9,537 nucleotides of DNA from an uncultured bacterium (GCA_947071365.1 CAMTFT010000035.1:1-9537); one strand, 5' to 3'; shown: positions 1 through 7,379, counted from the first letter of the stretch. Numbers and translations: made by a program. The notes: generated by a model not told the origin, from the sequence alone.

Positions 1-76
1 AGAGAGAACTGATCAGGAGGCAGAGAGAACTGATCAGGAGGCAGAGAGAACTGATCAGGAGGCAGAGAGAACTGAT
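1..76. repeat. 21-bp tandem repeat, three full units and a partial fourth
   Basis: The unit AGAGAGAACTGATCAGGAGGC occurs perfectly at 1-21, 22-42 and 43-63. A fourth copy runs 13 bases (64-76) before diverging. The period is a multiple of three, so the array can be translated as a seven-residue repeat. Each unit contains the palindrome CTGATCAG and an AGGAGG motif. The array begins at base 1, so the true copy number is unknown and may be larger than shown. The lack of any difference among copies points to recent expansion or to ongoing slippage. Confidence 0.97.
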
Positions 77-97
77 TATCAGGAAAATTTTAATTAA
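1..97 (+). CDS. 3' end of an unidentified gene with a seven-residue repeat tail (partial)
   Basis: The tandem repeat is open in two plus-strand frames. From base 2 it reads (ERTDQEA) repeated three times, then ERTDYQENFN and a TAA at 95-97. From base 3 it reads (RELIRRQ) repeated, then RELIIRKILINN and a TGA at 102-104. The first is acidic and very hydrophilic. The second is basic with a heptad spacing of Leu/Ile that could form a coiled coil. Nothing upstream is available to choose between them; I list the first. A good terminator follows at once (110-143), which supports a plus-strand gene ending here, convergent with the threonine operon. The product cannot be named. Two minus-strand frames through the repeat are also open, so coding is likely but not proven. 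Confidence 0.45.
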   Translation, partial: ERTDQEAERTDQEAERTDQEAERTDYQENFN

Positions 98-109
98 CAA
101 CTGAGCATG

Positions 110-143
110 AAAAGGCAGCCGCTTCGTTCCGGCTGCCCTTTTT
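110..143. terminator. Bidirectional intrinsic terminator between convergent genes
   Basis: A perfect 8-bp GC-rich stem (GGCAGCCG at 114-121 with CGGCTGCC at 130-137) closes an 8-base loop. On the plus strand it is followed by a C and then TTTTT, suited to stopping the repeat-bearing gene. On the minus strand it is followed by TTTT (plus-strand AAAA at 110-113), suited to stopping the operon that ends at 241, or at 146 if the small ORF is real. Confidence 0.88.
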
Positions 144-145
144 CT

Positions 146-241
146 CTATTCTTCAGAATTTATCTCAGCGTGATATGCGCTCTCTTCTATGTGCATTTCC
201 TTCAGCGTAAGATACGTCCTCTTCCATACACATTTTTTCAT
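146..241 (-). CDS. Possible 31-residue small protein overlapping the upstream stop codon
   Basis: The stop codon of the phosphoglycerate-mutase-like gene overlaps an ATG (TAATG, plus-strand 239-243). That ATG opens 31 codons beginning MKKCVWKRTY and ending EINSEE, with TAG at 146-148, three bases before the T-run side of the terminator. The fit between operon end and terminator, and the stop-start overlap typical of translational coupling, favour a real gene. Against it are its shortness, no clear ribosome site of its own (only GGG two bases before the ATG, and GGAG further up), and no family I recognise. There is no membrane segment; the N-terminus is basic and the C-terminus acidic. It may equally be chance. 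Confidence 0.25.
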   Translation of the reverse strand: MKKCVWKRTYLTLKEMHIEESAYHAEINSEE

Positions 242-1449
242 TACCCTGCCATTTTCTCCAGCAGCACATCCATCATGCGGAAGCCTTCCTCCCGGAGGAT
301 ACCGCTCTGCGCCGCGCTTTTTTCTCCATATGGCCTGCCGTCCCCCAGCTTTTTCGTGCTGTCATACAGCAGGTACGGCACTGGATCTCCCGTGTGGGTA
401 CGGATACGCAGCGGAGTAGGATGATCCGGAAGGATCAGCATGCGGTACGGTTCCCCGGACGCGTCCATCTGCTCCTTTACGATACGGATCACCCGCGCGT
501 CGAGATATTCTATCGCCTGCACCTTGCGCTCCAGGCTGCCCTGATGCCCCATTTCATCCGGTCCCTCCAGATGAACGTATACGAAATCATCATTCTCCTT
601 CAGGAGTGCGTCCACCGCCGCCTGAGCCTTCCCCTCATAATTTGTATGAAGTCCGCCGTTGGCTCCAGGCACGATCACATTGTGCATACCTGCTCCCACA
701 GCGATTCCCTTCAGCAGATCCACCGCCGAGATCATAGTTCCCTTTTTCCCGTATTTTTCTTCAAAGGAAGTCACCATCGGCTTCGTGCCGGCTCCCCAGA
801 ACCAGCAGCTATTGGCGGGATTCAGCCCCCTGGCTTTACGCTCCAGATTGAGCGGATGATTCGACAAAATCTCATAGCTTCTCTTCATCATGCCGAGGAT
901 CACCGGATTCTCCGGCAGATACGGCCCGATCACCTCTGTCAGATGGTCGTGGGGTGCAGCCAGCGTCTCCACCTTACCGTTTGCCCAGATGACGCAGTGA
1001 CGGTAGCTCGTCCCCACATAAAACTGGTACGTCTCGTTTTCCAGCTCCTGGCGGACTGCTTCCAGCAAAACTGCGGCATCCTCCGTACTGATCTCGTCGG
1101 AGCTGTGGTCGATGATCCTCTTGGCCTCGTACGGCTCATCCTCGGAAAGCGTCACGAGATTGCACCGCATCGCCACATCCGTATCCTTCATCGGCACACC
1201 GATACTGAGAGCCTCCAGCGGGGAGCGCCCCGTATAATACTCCCGGGGATCATAGCCCATTACGGCCAGATTTGCTGTATCGCTTCCCGGACTCATTCCC
1301 TCCGGGATCGTCTTTAAAAGTCCTACCTCTCCCTGCTGAGCCAAAGCATCCATTGTCGGAGTCACGGCCGCCTCCAGAGGCGTTTTGCCTCCTAATGCTT
1401 CCTGCGGCTCGTCTGCCATTCCATCCCCAAGAATTACTATATATTTCAT
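241..1449 (-). CDS. Archaeal-type phosphoglycerate-mutase-like protein, probable alternative homoserine kinase
   Basis: A 402-residue member of the alkaline phosphatase superfamily, of the cofactor-independent (ApgM-like) mutase branch. The N-terminus MKYIVILGDGMADEP is the family hallmark. Likely metal ligands and catalytic residues are D9, S56 in GSD, D298 and H302 in PDEMGH, D342-H343 in PDHPTP, and H352. The bacterial subgroup found beside homoserine dehydrogenase has been proposed (TIGR02535) to be a homoserine kinase, phosphorylating homoserine ahead of threonine synthase, in genomes lacking ordinary ThrB. Here it sits 63 bases downstream of hom in the same operon, which fits that role; glycolytic mutase activity (3-phosphoglycerate to 2-phosphoglycerate) is the alternative. 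I chose ATG 1449 because the family begins there and GGTG lies six bases upstream. An earlier in-frame ATG at 1509, three bases after the hom stop, would add 20 residues unlike the family. No thrC is present in the window. Confidence 0.88.
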   Translation of the reverse strand: MKYIVILGDGMADEPQEALGGKTPLEAAVTPTMDALAQQGEVGLLKTIPEGMSPGSDTANLAVMGYDPREYYTGRSPLEALSIGVPMKDTDVAMRCNLVTLSEDEPYEAKRIIDHSSDEISTEDAAVLLEAVRQELENETYQFYVGTSYRHCVIWANGKVETLAAPHDHLTEVIGPYLPENPVILGMMKRSYEILSNHPLNLERKARGLNPANSCWFWGAGTKPMVTSFEEKYGKKGTMISAVDLLKGIAVGAGMHNVIVPGANGGLHTNYEGKAQAAVDALLKENDDFVYVHLEGPDEMGHQGSLERKVQAIEYLDARVIRIVKEQMDASGEPYRMLILPDHPTPLRIRTHTGDPVPYLLYDSTKKLGDGRPYGEKSAAQSGILREEGFRMMDVLLEKMAG

Positions 1450-1512
1450 ATATCGCACCAAATCCACGCGAAGGACGTTTTCAGGCCTCCCCCGCAGTTT
1501 CCTTTCCATTAC

Positions 1513-2727
1513 TTATTTTTCACGAATACGGATCATTCCCAGCACGCCCTCTGCCTTTGATGCCCGGGCTTCATATTCCGCTTCTGTCATGCGTTCCGTC
1601 ACAAAGCCGTATTCCTCTGCAAGTCCTGCGTCTACGACTTCGATCGGGCCAAACACTTTCTCCATCTCCGATGTTTCAGATGCGCTGCCCTTTACCCGGA
1701 CAAAGAATCGTTTTTCCGTACCGGATACATCCGTAAGCTCCTGCTTTTCGGGACTCCAGCAGGATACCACGCCTGTACCGAGCATCTGTGCCTCTTCGAT
1801 CACATCGCCCACCACGGCGCTGGCCGTCGCCTCCTTCCCGGCGCCCTGCCCGTAAAACATCGCATCGCCCAGCATATTTCCATGTACGAAAATTGCATTG
1901 AAAACTCCGTTCACGGCGTACAGTGGGTCTTCCTTATCTACAAGGTACGGAGCCACCATGGCCAGCACCTTTTCTCCCTGCCGGCTGCTGTAAGCCAGAA
2001 GCTTGATCGTTTTCTTCATTGATTTCGCATACAGAATATCGGCGGAGGTGATCTTCGTAATTCCCTCGGTATAGATATCCGTGAAATCCACGCGTTTTCC
2101 GTAAGCCAGCGAAGAGAGGATCGCGATCTTGCGGCACGCATCATGGCCCTCCACATCCGCTTCCGGATTGCGCTCCGCATATCCCTTCTGCTGTGCGTCC
2201 TTCAGCACATCGTCAAATTCCAGGCCCTCATCGATCATCTTGCTCAGAATATAATTCGTCGTACCGTTGAGGATACCTGTGATCTCGTCAATCACATCGG
2301 CACACAGAGAGGTGCGCAGAGGACGGATGATCGGAATACCGCCGCCGCAGCTTGCCTCAAACAGGTAGCTCACATGATGATCCTTCGCAACCTTCTGGAG
2401 TTCTGTACCGTGCCTTGCCACCAGCTCCTTATTTGAAGTACAGACGCTCTTTCCTGCCTCCAGCGCCCGCTTCGTAAAGGTGTATGCAGGCTCTGTTCCG
2501 CCCATTACCTCTACAACAATGTCTATTTCCGGGTCATTTACGATCACCTCATAATCGTGTACGATCCTTTCCTGAATCGGATTCCCCGGAAAATCCCGCA
2601 GATCCAGCACGTATTTTACGTGCAGATCCACACCGGCCTTCTCAAGTATGCTGTCATGATTCGTCTCAATTACTCCTACCACGCCGGAACCTACCGTTCC
2701 GTATCCTAACACTGCGACCTGTATCAT
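1513..2727 (-). CDS. hom: Homoserine dehydrogenase
   Basis: A 404-residue NAD(P)-dependent enzyme that reduces aspartate semialdehyde to homoserine, the branch point to threonine and methionine. The Rossmann motif GYGTVGSG lies at 8-15. Further motifs are SNKELVA (K100), the GILNGTTNYIL signature at 151-161, and the active-site signature NPEADVEGHDACRK at 187-200, with D196 and K200 matching the catalytic pair. The last 65 or so residues (from about KRFFVRVKG at 339) sit where the regulatory ACT domain occurs in longer Hom proteins of about 430 residues, but they are short and only loosely ACT-like. The start has an ideal AGGAGG six bases upstream. It lies 48 bases after the ACT-protein gene and 63 before the kinase-like gene, all on one strand, so the three form an operon. 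Confidence 0.97.
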   Translation of the reverse strand: MIQVAVLGYGTVGSGVVGVIETNHDSILEKAGVDLHVKYVLDLRDFPGNPIQERIVHDYEVIVNDPEIDIVVEVMGGTEPAYTFTKRALEAGKSVCTSNKELVARHGTELQKVAKDHHVSYLFEASCGGGIPIIRPLRTSLCADVIDEITGILNGTTNYILSKMIDEGLEFDDVLKDAQQKGYAERNPEADVEGHDACRKIAILSSLAYGKRVDFTDIYTEGITKITSADILYAKSMKKTIKLLAYSSRQGEKVLAMVAPYLVDKEDPLYAVNGVFNAIFVHGNMLGDAMFYGQGAGKEATASAVVGDVIEEAQMLGTGVVSCWSPEKQELTDVSGTEKRFFVRVKGSASETSEMEKVFGPIEVVDAGLAEEYGFVTERMTEAEYEARASKAEGVLGMIRIREK

Positions 2728-2775
2728 TGTCTCCTCCTGTATGTCATCTGTATGTATAGTGCCACTGTTTTCGCT

Positions 2776-3219
2776 CTACTCTCTCGCAAGAATCTTCAGG
2801 TACTGGATGCCCTCCTTGCTCTCGATCGTCTCTATCATGCTGGAAACATCACCTGTCGCCGGCAGTATTTCCACGCTGAGCGTAAGAGTCGCTACCCCGT
2901 TCGTGGGAATACTCTGGTGAATCGTCAAAATATTCGCCCTGTATTCTGCCACAACGTTTAATACCTCTGAAAGCAGCCCCGGTTCATCATGCATCTGCAT
3001 GACAAAGGTGAGGGTCTTGCCCTTTACATTATCCCGGAACGGGAAAATATCATCTTTATATTTATAAAATGAGCTTCTGCTGATTCCTACCTGGTCGGCG
3101 GCCTCCTGCACCGTCTCCACGCGCTTCGTATCAAGAAGCCTTTTCGCCTCCACAACCTTGAGCAGAACCTCCGGTACAGCTTTCTGTCTGACCACAAAAT
3201 ATTTTGTCTTATCCGGCAT
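2776..3219 (-). CDS. PheB-type ACT domain protein (UPF0735 family), likely amino-acid-sensing regulator
   Basis: A 147-residue protein, the usual length for this family (Bacillus PheB type). Residues 34-55 (VETVQEAADQVGISRSSFYKYK) look like a helix-turn-helix. Residues 69-145 form an ACT domain, beginning TLTFVMQMHDEPGLLSEVLNVVAEY with the conserved D78-E-P-G-L ligand loop. ACT domains bind small amino acids; the first position in a homoserine operon suggests sensing of threonine or a related product, but the ligand and any DNA target are inferred. The start at 3219 is fixed by GGAGGAG nine bases upstream. An earlier in-frame ATG at 3270 falls inside the leader terminator and is rejected. A promoter and an attenuator-like terminator precede the gene. 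The name pheB is avoided because the neighbour is hom, not pheA. Confidence 0.9.
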   Translation of the reverse strand: MPDKTKYFVVRQKAVPEVLLKVVEAKRLLDTKRVETVQEAADQVGISRSSFYKYKDDIFPFRDNVKGKTLTFVMQMHDEPGLLSEVLNVVAEYRANILTIHQSIPTNGVATLTLSVEILPATGDVSSMIETIESKEGIQYLKILARE

Positions 3220-3256
3220 ATTCTTTCTCCTCCTAAGCCTGGCTACCGTTTCCAGC

Positions 3257-3280
3257 AAAAAAGCAGGCATACCTGCTCTT
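3257..3280 (-). terminator. Leader terminator (putative attenuator) of the ACT-hom-kinase operon
   Basis: Read on the minus strand, the leader contains AGCAGG-TATG-CCTGCT followed by TTTTTT. The 6-bp stem (3262-3267 with 3272-3277) extends to about nine pairs if A-U and G-U pairs with the T-run are counted. It lies downstream of the promoter at 3378-3406 and about 40 bases before the ACT gene start, with no gene between. That is the arrangement of transcription attenuation. I find no T-box motif and no leader peptide rich in threonine or isoleucine, so the trigger is not identified. Confidence 0.7.
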
Positions 3281-3377
3281 AATCCCCATCCGCCACGAGG
3301 GGTCTGGCTGTACGATAACTGACTGTAAAGATTTTATCTGTGTTTGCCTCAGAAATACGTTTGTATATTCCTCAAGG

Positions 3378-3406
3378 ATATTATCACACTTTATCGGGGG
3401 ATGCAA
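3378..3406 (-). promoter_or_regulatory. Sigma-A-type promoter of the ACT-hom-kinase operon
   Basis: On the minus strand, TTGCAT (plus 3401-3406) and TAATAT (plus 3378-3383) are separated by exactly 17 bases. Both are close to the consensus -35 and -10 boxes. Transcription would start near 3371, giving a leader of about 150 bases before the ACT gene at 3219. Confidence 0.75.
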
Positions 3407-3431
3407 CCTTTTTCTTCCCCTCACGATAAAT

Positions 3432-3459
3432 ATGGCTGCCGCACTTCTGCAGCAGCCAT
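3432..3459 (-). terminator. Hairpin after prfB, probable weak terminator
   Basis: An 8-bp stem, ATGGCTGC (3432-3439) with GCAGCCAT (3452-3459), starts 13 bases beyond the prfB stop. On the minus strand it is followed by only an interrupted T-rich stretch (ATTTATC), so termination may be incomplete and prfB transcripts could read into the threonine operon promoter region. Confidence 0.5.
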
Positions 3460-3472
3460 CGCTCTGACTCTT

Positions 3473-4601
3473 TTATTCCTGCTCTTCCCTGTTTCCTCCC
3501 AGGGAAAGCCATTTCAGGTATGCGTTGATGAATGCGTCGATATTGCCGTCCATCACGCTGTCCACATTTCCGGATTCCTCCCCGGTACGCAGATCCTTCA
3601 CCATTTTGTACGGCTGCATGACATAAGAACGGATCTGGTTGCCCCAGCCGATCTCCTTGACTTCACCGCGGATGTCGGATGCCTTCTCCGCATTTTCCTG
3701 CTGCTTGAGCAGATACAGCTTTGCCTTCAGCATCTGCATCGCCTTGTCCTTGTTCTGGTGCTGAGAACGCTCATTCTGGCACTGCACCACGATTCCCGTG
3801 GGAAGATGCGTGATACGGATCGCAGAAGAAGTCTTGTTGATATGCTGACCACCGGCACCGCTGGAACGGTACGTATCGATCCGCAGATCATCCATATTGA
3901 TCTCCACATCCACATCCTCTTCAATATCCGGCATTACATCACAGCTCACAAAGGAAGTCTGACGCTTTCCTGCCGCATTAAACGGCGAGATACGCACCAG
4001 ACGGTGTACGCCCTTCTCAGACTTCAGATAACCGTACGCCTTCGGGCCGTTCACCTGAAACGTCACTGCCTTGATACCGGCCTCATCTCCGTCGAGATAA
4101 TCCAGTACCTCCACCTGATATCCCTTTTTGTCCGCCCACCGCGTATACATACGATACAGCATGGAAGCCCAGTCACAGGACTCCGTACCACCGGCTCCGG
4201 CATGCAGCGTCACGATCGCATTCGACTCGTCGTACTCGCCGGAAAGCAGTGTCTTGATCCTGATATCCTCCAGCGTATTCTGGAAGCTCTGCAGCGTCTC
4301 TTCTATCTCCGGGATCACTGCAGGGTCGTTTTCCTCATAGCCCATCTCAATGAGCATTTCTATCTCTTCGTACTGATTCTCCAATCTCTGGTAAGTCTCA
4401 ATATCGTCCTTCAGTGACTTCAGCGTCTTCATGGACTCCTGGGATCTCTCCGGATCATCCCAGAAATTCGGTTCCTCCATCTTTCGCTCAAGCTCCTGAA
4501 CCCGCTGTTCCTTATTTACCAGGTCAAAGTGAATCCCTCACTTCCACTAATGGTTTCGTATAGCTGTTCAAAATAACCTTGAACTGGTCAAGTTCAACCA
4601 C
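3473..4601 (-). CDS. prfB: Peptide chain release factor 2, with +1 programmed frameshift
   Basis: Class I release factor reading UAA and UGA and triggering peptidyl-tRNA hydrolysis on the ribosome. Reading starts at GTG 4601 (MVELDQFKVILNS...), preceded by AAGGTGA as ribosome site. It runs 25 codons to CTT, then meets TGA at 4526-4524. A +1 slip on CTTT resumes at GAC (4525-4523) and continues DLVNKEQRVQELERKMEEPNFW to TAA at 3473. The joined product is 375 residues. With this start the SPF anticodon-recognition tripeptide falls at 205-207 and GGQ at 250-252, the same numbers as in E. coli RF2, which supports both the start and the shift. Residue 246 is Ser, where E. coli K-12 has the unusual Thr. 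An automatic caller would report only the 335-residue part from ATG 4480. The gene follows secA by 135 bases, the common Firmicutes order. Confidence 0.97.
4523..4539 (-). promoter_or_regulatory. prfB +1 recoding site (CTT TGA C with upstream SD-like GAGGG)
   Basis: The slip sequence CTTTGAC occupies 4529-4523 on the minus strand, with TGA at 4526-4524. An internal SD-like GAGGG lies at 4539-4535, five bases before CTT. In E. coli the spacing is three bases with a stronger AGGGGG, so the stimulator here is weaker or wider-spaced. The logic is autoregulation: low RF2 slows termination at UGA, allows the slip, and makes more RF2. Confidence 0.93.
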
Positions 4602-4630
4602 AGTTTCACCTTCTTTCTTTATTATGCAGA

Positions 4631-4653
4631 CACTGCCAGTCTTCCCGGCAGTG
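4631..4653. other. Perfect hairpin in the secA-prfB gap
   Basis: CACTGCC (4631-4637) pairs perfectly with GGCAGTG (4647-4653) around a nine-base loop. No T-run follows on the minus strand, so it is not a standard terminator. It lies 30 bases before the prfB start and could tune readthrough, processing or stability of the joint transcript. Function unknown. Confidence 0.45.
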
Positions 4654-4698
4654 CCTGTTCTCTTCAGCAATTCTCATGCCTGCAGTATTGTTTATAGT

Positions 4699-4731
4699 TT
4701 ACGCCTTGCGGCCACAGCACCGCCTGTATTT
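4699..4731 (-). pseudogene. Diverged duplicate of the last ten codons and stop of secA
   Basis: Read on the minus strand this stretch gives KYRRCCGRKA and TAA. The true secA end, 38 bases upstream in the transcript, gives [10 protein letters not shown] and TAA. Of 33 bases, seven differ: five are silent third-position changes and two are conservative (Lys to Arg, Gln to Arg). The offset of 38 is not a multiple of three and a stop intervenes, so it is not translated as part of secA. The pattern implies that both copies spent time as coding sequence, so this looks like a recombination scar rather than fresh slippage. Confidence 0.75.
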
Positions 4732-4736
4732 ACAGG

Positions 4737-7313
4737 TTACGCCTTACGTCCGCAGCACTGCTTATACTTCTTGCCGCTGCCGCAGGGACACGGATCGTTC
4801 GGATAGATCTTGTCCGCCGCGCGCTTCTTCGGCGCTCTCGGGCCGGAGTCATCCTTGTTTGTGCCAGTTACCTTTGCAACCTCCTCACGCTCTACCTTCT
4901 GCTCTACCTTCACATGGAACAGAAGACGAACTGTATCCTCACGAATCGAGGAGGTCATCGCGTCGAACATCTCGTATGCGCTCATCTTATATTCTACCAG
5001 CGGGTCTCTCTGGCCGTACGCCTGCAGGCCGATACCCTGACGCAACTGATCCATATCATCGATGTGATCCATCCACTTGCGGTCGATCACCTTCAGAAGG
5101 ATAACGCGCTCCAGCTCACGGATCTGCTCCGGCTCCGGGAATTCCGCCTCCTTCATCTCGTACAGTTTGATCGCCTTTTCCTTGATCATCTGCTTCAGTT
5201 CATTTTTGTTGGAAACATCAGCAATGGCTTCCGCTGTGATCGGCTGCATCGGAATCATCGGAAGCAGCACGGAATTCAGCTCATGCAGATCCCATTCTTC
5301 CTTGTCGTTGCTCTCTCCGAAACACATATCCACTATATTCTCGGAATTATCTGTTATCATCTTGCAGATAGAATCTCTCATGCTCTCGCCGTCAAGCACA
5401 CGCCTGCGCTCTGCATAGATGATCTCTCTCTGCTCGTTGTTGACCTGATCGTACTCGAGAAGATTCTTACGGATAGCAAAGTTGTTGCTCTCAATCTTCA
5501 TCTGGGCCTTTTCAATTGCGCTGGAAAGCATCTTATGCTCGATCTGCTCACCTTCCTGCACACCCAGGGACTGGAACACCTTCATCATCTTCTCAGAACC
5601 GAACAGACGCATCAGATCGTCCTCAAGGGAAATATAGAATCTGGATTCACCCGGATCTCCCTGACGGCCGGAACGGCCTCGTAACTGGTTATCGATACGT
5701 CTCGACTCATGACGCTCCGTACCGATGATCTTCAGACCGCCTGCTGCCCTGGATTCCTCATCCAGCTTGATATCCGTACCACGGCCGGCCATGTTCGTCG
5801 CGATCGTGACTGCCCCGTGAATACCTGCATCCGCTACGATCTCAGCCTCCAGCTCATGGAACTTCGCGTTCAATACCTTATGCTGGATACCCTCTCTCTT
5901 CAGGAGTGAAGAAAGCAGCTCGGATACCTCGATCGTGATCGTACCCACCAGTACAGGCTGTCCCTTTGCATGAGCTTCCTTCACAGCCTCTACTACGGCT
6001 TTATATTTCTCTTTCTTCGTCATATATACGGCATCGTCGAGGTCGAGACGCTGTACCGGACGGTTCGTCGGGATCTCGATAACGTCCATTCCGTAAATAT
6101 CACGGAACTCCTTCTCTTCCGTAAGAGCCGTACCTGTCATACCGGATTTCTTTTTATACTTATTGAAGAAGTTCTGGAACGTGATCGTCGCCAGAGTCTT
6201 GCTCTCACGTTTTACCTTTACGTGCTCCTTCGCCTCGATAGCCTGATGCAGACCGTCGGAATAGCGGCGGCCCGGCATGATACGTCCCGTAAACTCATCG
6301 ACGATCATGACCTGATCGTCCTTTACCACGTAGTCCTGATCACGGAACATCAGATTGTGTGCCCGAAGCGCCAGGTCAACGTTGTGCTGGATCTCCAGGT
6401 TCTCCGCGTCGGAAAAGTTCTCGATCTGGAAGAACTTCTCTACCTTATGCACACCCTGCTCTGTCAGCGTAACGATCTTATCCTTCTCATTGACGATGAA
6501 ATCACCCGTCTCTATGATCTCTTCGCCCATGATCGCCGTCATCTTCGTCACTTCGCCGCTGGCCTCGCCGCGCTCAAGCTGGCGTGCCAGAATATCACAC
6601 ACTTCATACAGCTTCGTGGATTTGCCGGACTGACCTGAAATGATCAGAGGCGTCCGGGCCTCATCGATCAATACGGAGTCGACCTCATCGATGATAGCGT
6701 ATACGAGGTCTCTCTGTACGAGCTGCTCCTTATAGATAACCATGTTGTCACGCAGGTAATCAAATCCCAGCTCATTGTTCGTGATATATGTGATGTCGCA
6801 GGCATACTGTTCTCTTCTCTCATCATTGTTCATGGAGTTGAGTACGCAGCCTACTGTCAGTCCAAGGAATTCATGAACCTGTCCCATCCACTCAGCGTCA
6901 CGGTTTGCCAGATAATCGTTGACCGTAACGATATGGACGCCCTCGCCCGTCAACGCATTCAGGTAAGCCGGCAGCGTGGATACGAGCGTCTTACCTTCAC
7001 CGGTTCTCATCTCTGCGATACGGCCCTGATGAAGGATGATACCACCGATAAGCTGTACGCGGTAATGCTCCATATTCAGCACACGCTTTGCCGCTTCCCT
7101 CACCGTCGCAAAAGCCTCCGGCAGAAGGTCATCCAGCGTCTCACCGTTTGCGTAGCGCTCTTTGTACTCTTTCGTCTTCGCCTTGAGCTCCTCGTCGGAG
7201 AGCGCTTGCATCTGCGGACGCAGACTTTCTATCTTGTCTACAATCGGCATGATCATTTTTAGTTCACGCTGACTGTGAGTCCCAAATATCTTTTCTACGA
7301 ATTTCATTGCCAT
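4737..7313 (-). CDS. secA: Preprotein translocase ATPase SecA
   Basis: The 858-residue motor that drives unfolded preproteins through the SecYEG channel at the membrane. Walker A is GEGKT at 105-109 ([10 protein letters not shown]). Walker B DEVDS begins at 209, followed by [13 protein letters not shown]. The GMTGTA segment is at 391-396. NBD2 carries [12 protein letters not shown] at 507-517 and the arginine-finger region [13 protein letters not shown] at 543-555. The C-terminal SEC-C zinc motif has C842, C844, C853 and C854. Length and domain order are those of ordinary SecA1, not the accessory SecA2. ATG 7313 is preferred over the ATG two codons later because GGAG lies 11 bases before the first, already at the long end. 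A promoter lies 38 bases upstream. prfB follows on the same strand. Confidence 0.99.
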   Translation of the reverse strand: MAMKFVEKIFGTHSQRELKMIMPIVDKIESLRPQMQALSDEELKAKTKEYKERYANGETLDDLLPEAFATVREAAKRVLNMEHYRVQLIGGIILHQGRIAEMRTGEGKTLVSTLPAYLNALTGEGVHIVTVNDYLANRDAEWMGQVHEFLGLTVGCVLNSMNNDERREQYACDITYITNNELGFDYLRDNMVIYKEQLVQRDLVYAIIDEVDSVLIDEARTPLIISGQSGKSTKLYEVCDILARQLERGEASGEVTKMTAIMGEEIIETGDFIVNEKDKIVTLTEQGVHKVEKFFQIENFSDAENLEIQHNVDLALRAHNLMFRDQDYVVKDDQVMIVDEFTGRIMPGRRYSDGLHQAIEAKEHVKVKRESKTLATITFQNFFNKYKKKSGMTGTALTEEKEFRDIYGMDVIEIPTNRPVQRLDLDDAVYMTKKEKYKAVVEAVKEAHAKGQPVLVGTITIEVSELLSSLLKREGIQHKVLNAKFHELEAEIVADAGIHGAVTIATNMAGRGTDIKLDEESRAAGGLKIIGTERHESRRIDNQLRGRSGRQGDPGESRFYISLEDDLMRLFGSEKMMKVFQSLGVQEGEQIEHKMLSSAIEKAQMKIESNNFAIRKNLLEYDQVNNEQREIIYAERRRVLDGESMRDSICKMITDNSENIVDMCFGESNDKEEWDLHELNSVLLPMIPMQPITAEAIADVSNKNELKQMIKEKAIKLYEMKEAEFPEPEQIRELERVILLKVIDRKWMDHIDDMDQLRQGIGLQAYGQRDPLVEYKMSAYEMFDAMTSSIREDTVRLLFHVKVEQKVEREEVAKVTGTNKDDSGPRAPKKRAADKIYPNDPCPCGSGKKYKQCCGRKA

Positions 7314-7350
7314 TGTATTGATTTCTCCATTTCAAAATAATTTCCTACCT

Positions 7351-7379
7351 ATTGTAGCACTTTCGGACTCACAACACAA
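7351..7379 (-). promoter_or_regulatory. Sigma-A-type promoter of secA-prfB
   Basis: On the minus strand, TTGTGT (plus 7374-7379) and TACAAT (plus 7351-7356) are 17 bases apart. Transcription would begin near 7344, giving a leader of about 30 bases before the secA ATG, with GGAG at plus 7325-7328. The 118-base gap after the corrinoid activator gene thus holds a separate promoter for the essential secA-prfB pair. Confidence 0.75.

Noticed and set aside
1..76. CRISPR array
   Set aside because: The repeats are directly adjacent, with no spacers, and only 21 bases long.
394..1317. 307-residue plus-strand open frame
   Set aside because: It is antisense to the phosphoglycerate-mutase-like gene, which has clear family motifs; the antisense translation resembles nothing.
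241..1509. Longer form of the phosphoglycerate-mutase-like protein starting at ATG 1509
   Set aside because: The extra 20 residues precede the conserved MKYIVILGDGMADEP start and have no good ribosome site; ATG 1449 has GGTG at a suitable distance.
3219..3380. T-box or known amino-acid riboswitch in the leader
   Set aside because: No GGGTGG-type T-box core or other riboswitch consensus could be seen by eye. A covariance-model search would be decisive.
3233..3424. 63-residue minus-strand open frame in the threonine-operon leader
   Set aside because: Its start lies upstream of the promoter, it runs through the leader terminator, and its end overlaps the ribosome site of the ACT gene. Threonine and isoleucine are not enriched, so it is not a leader peptide either.
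3344..4417. 357-residue plus-strand open frame
   Set aside because: It is antisense to prfB, whose GGQ and SPF motifs are unmistakable. Strong third-position bias in the real gene leaves the opposite strand open.
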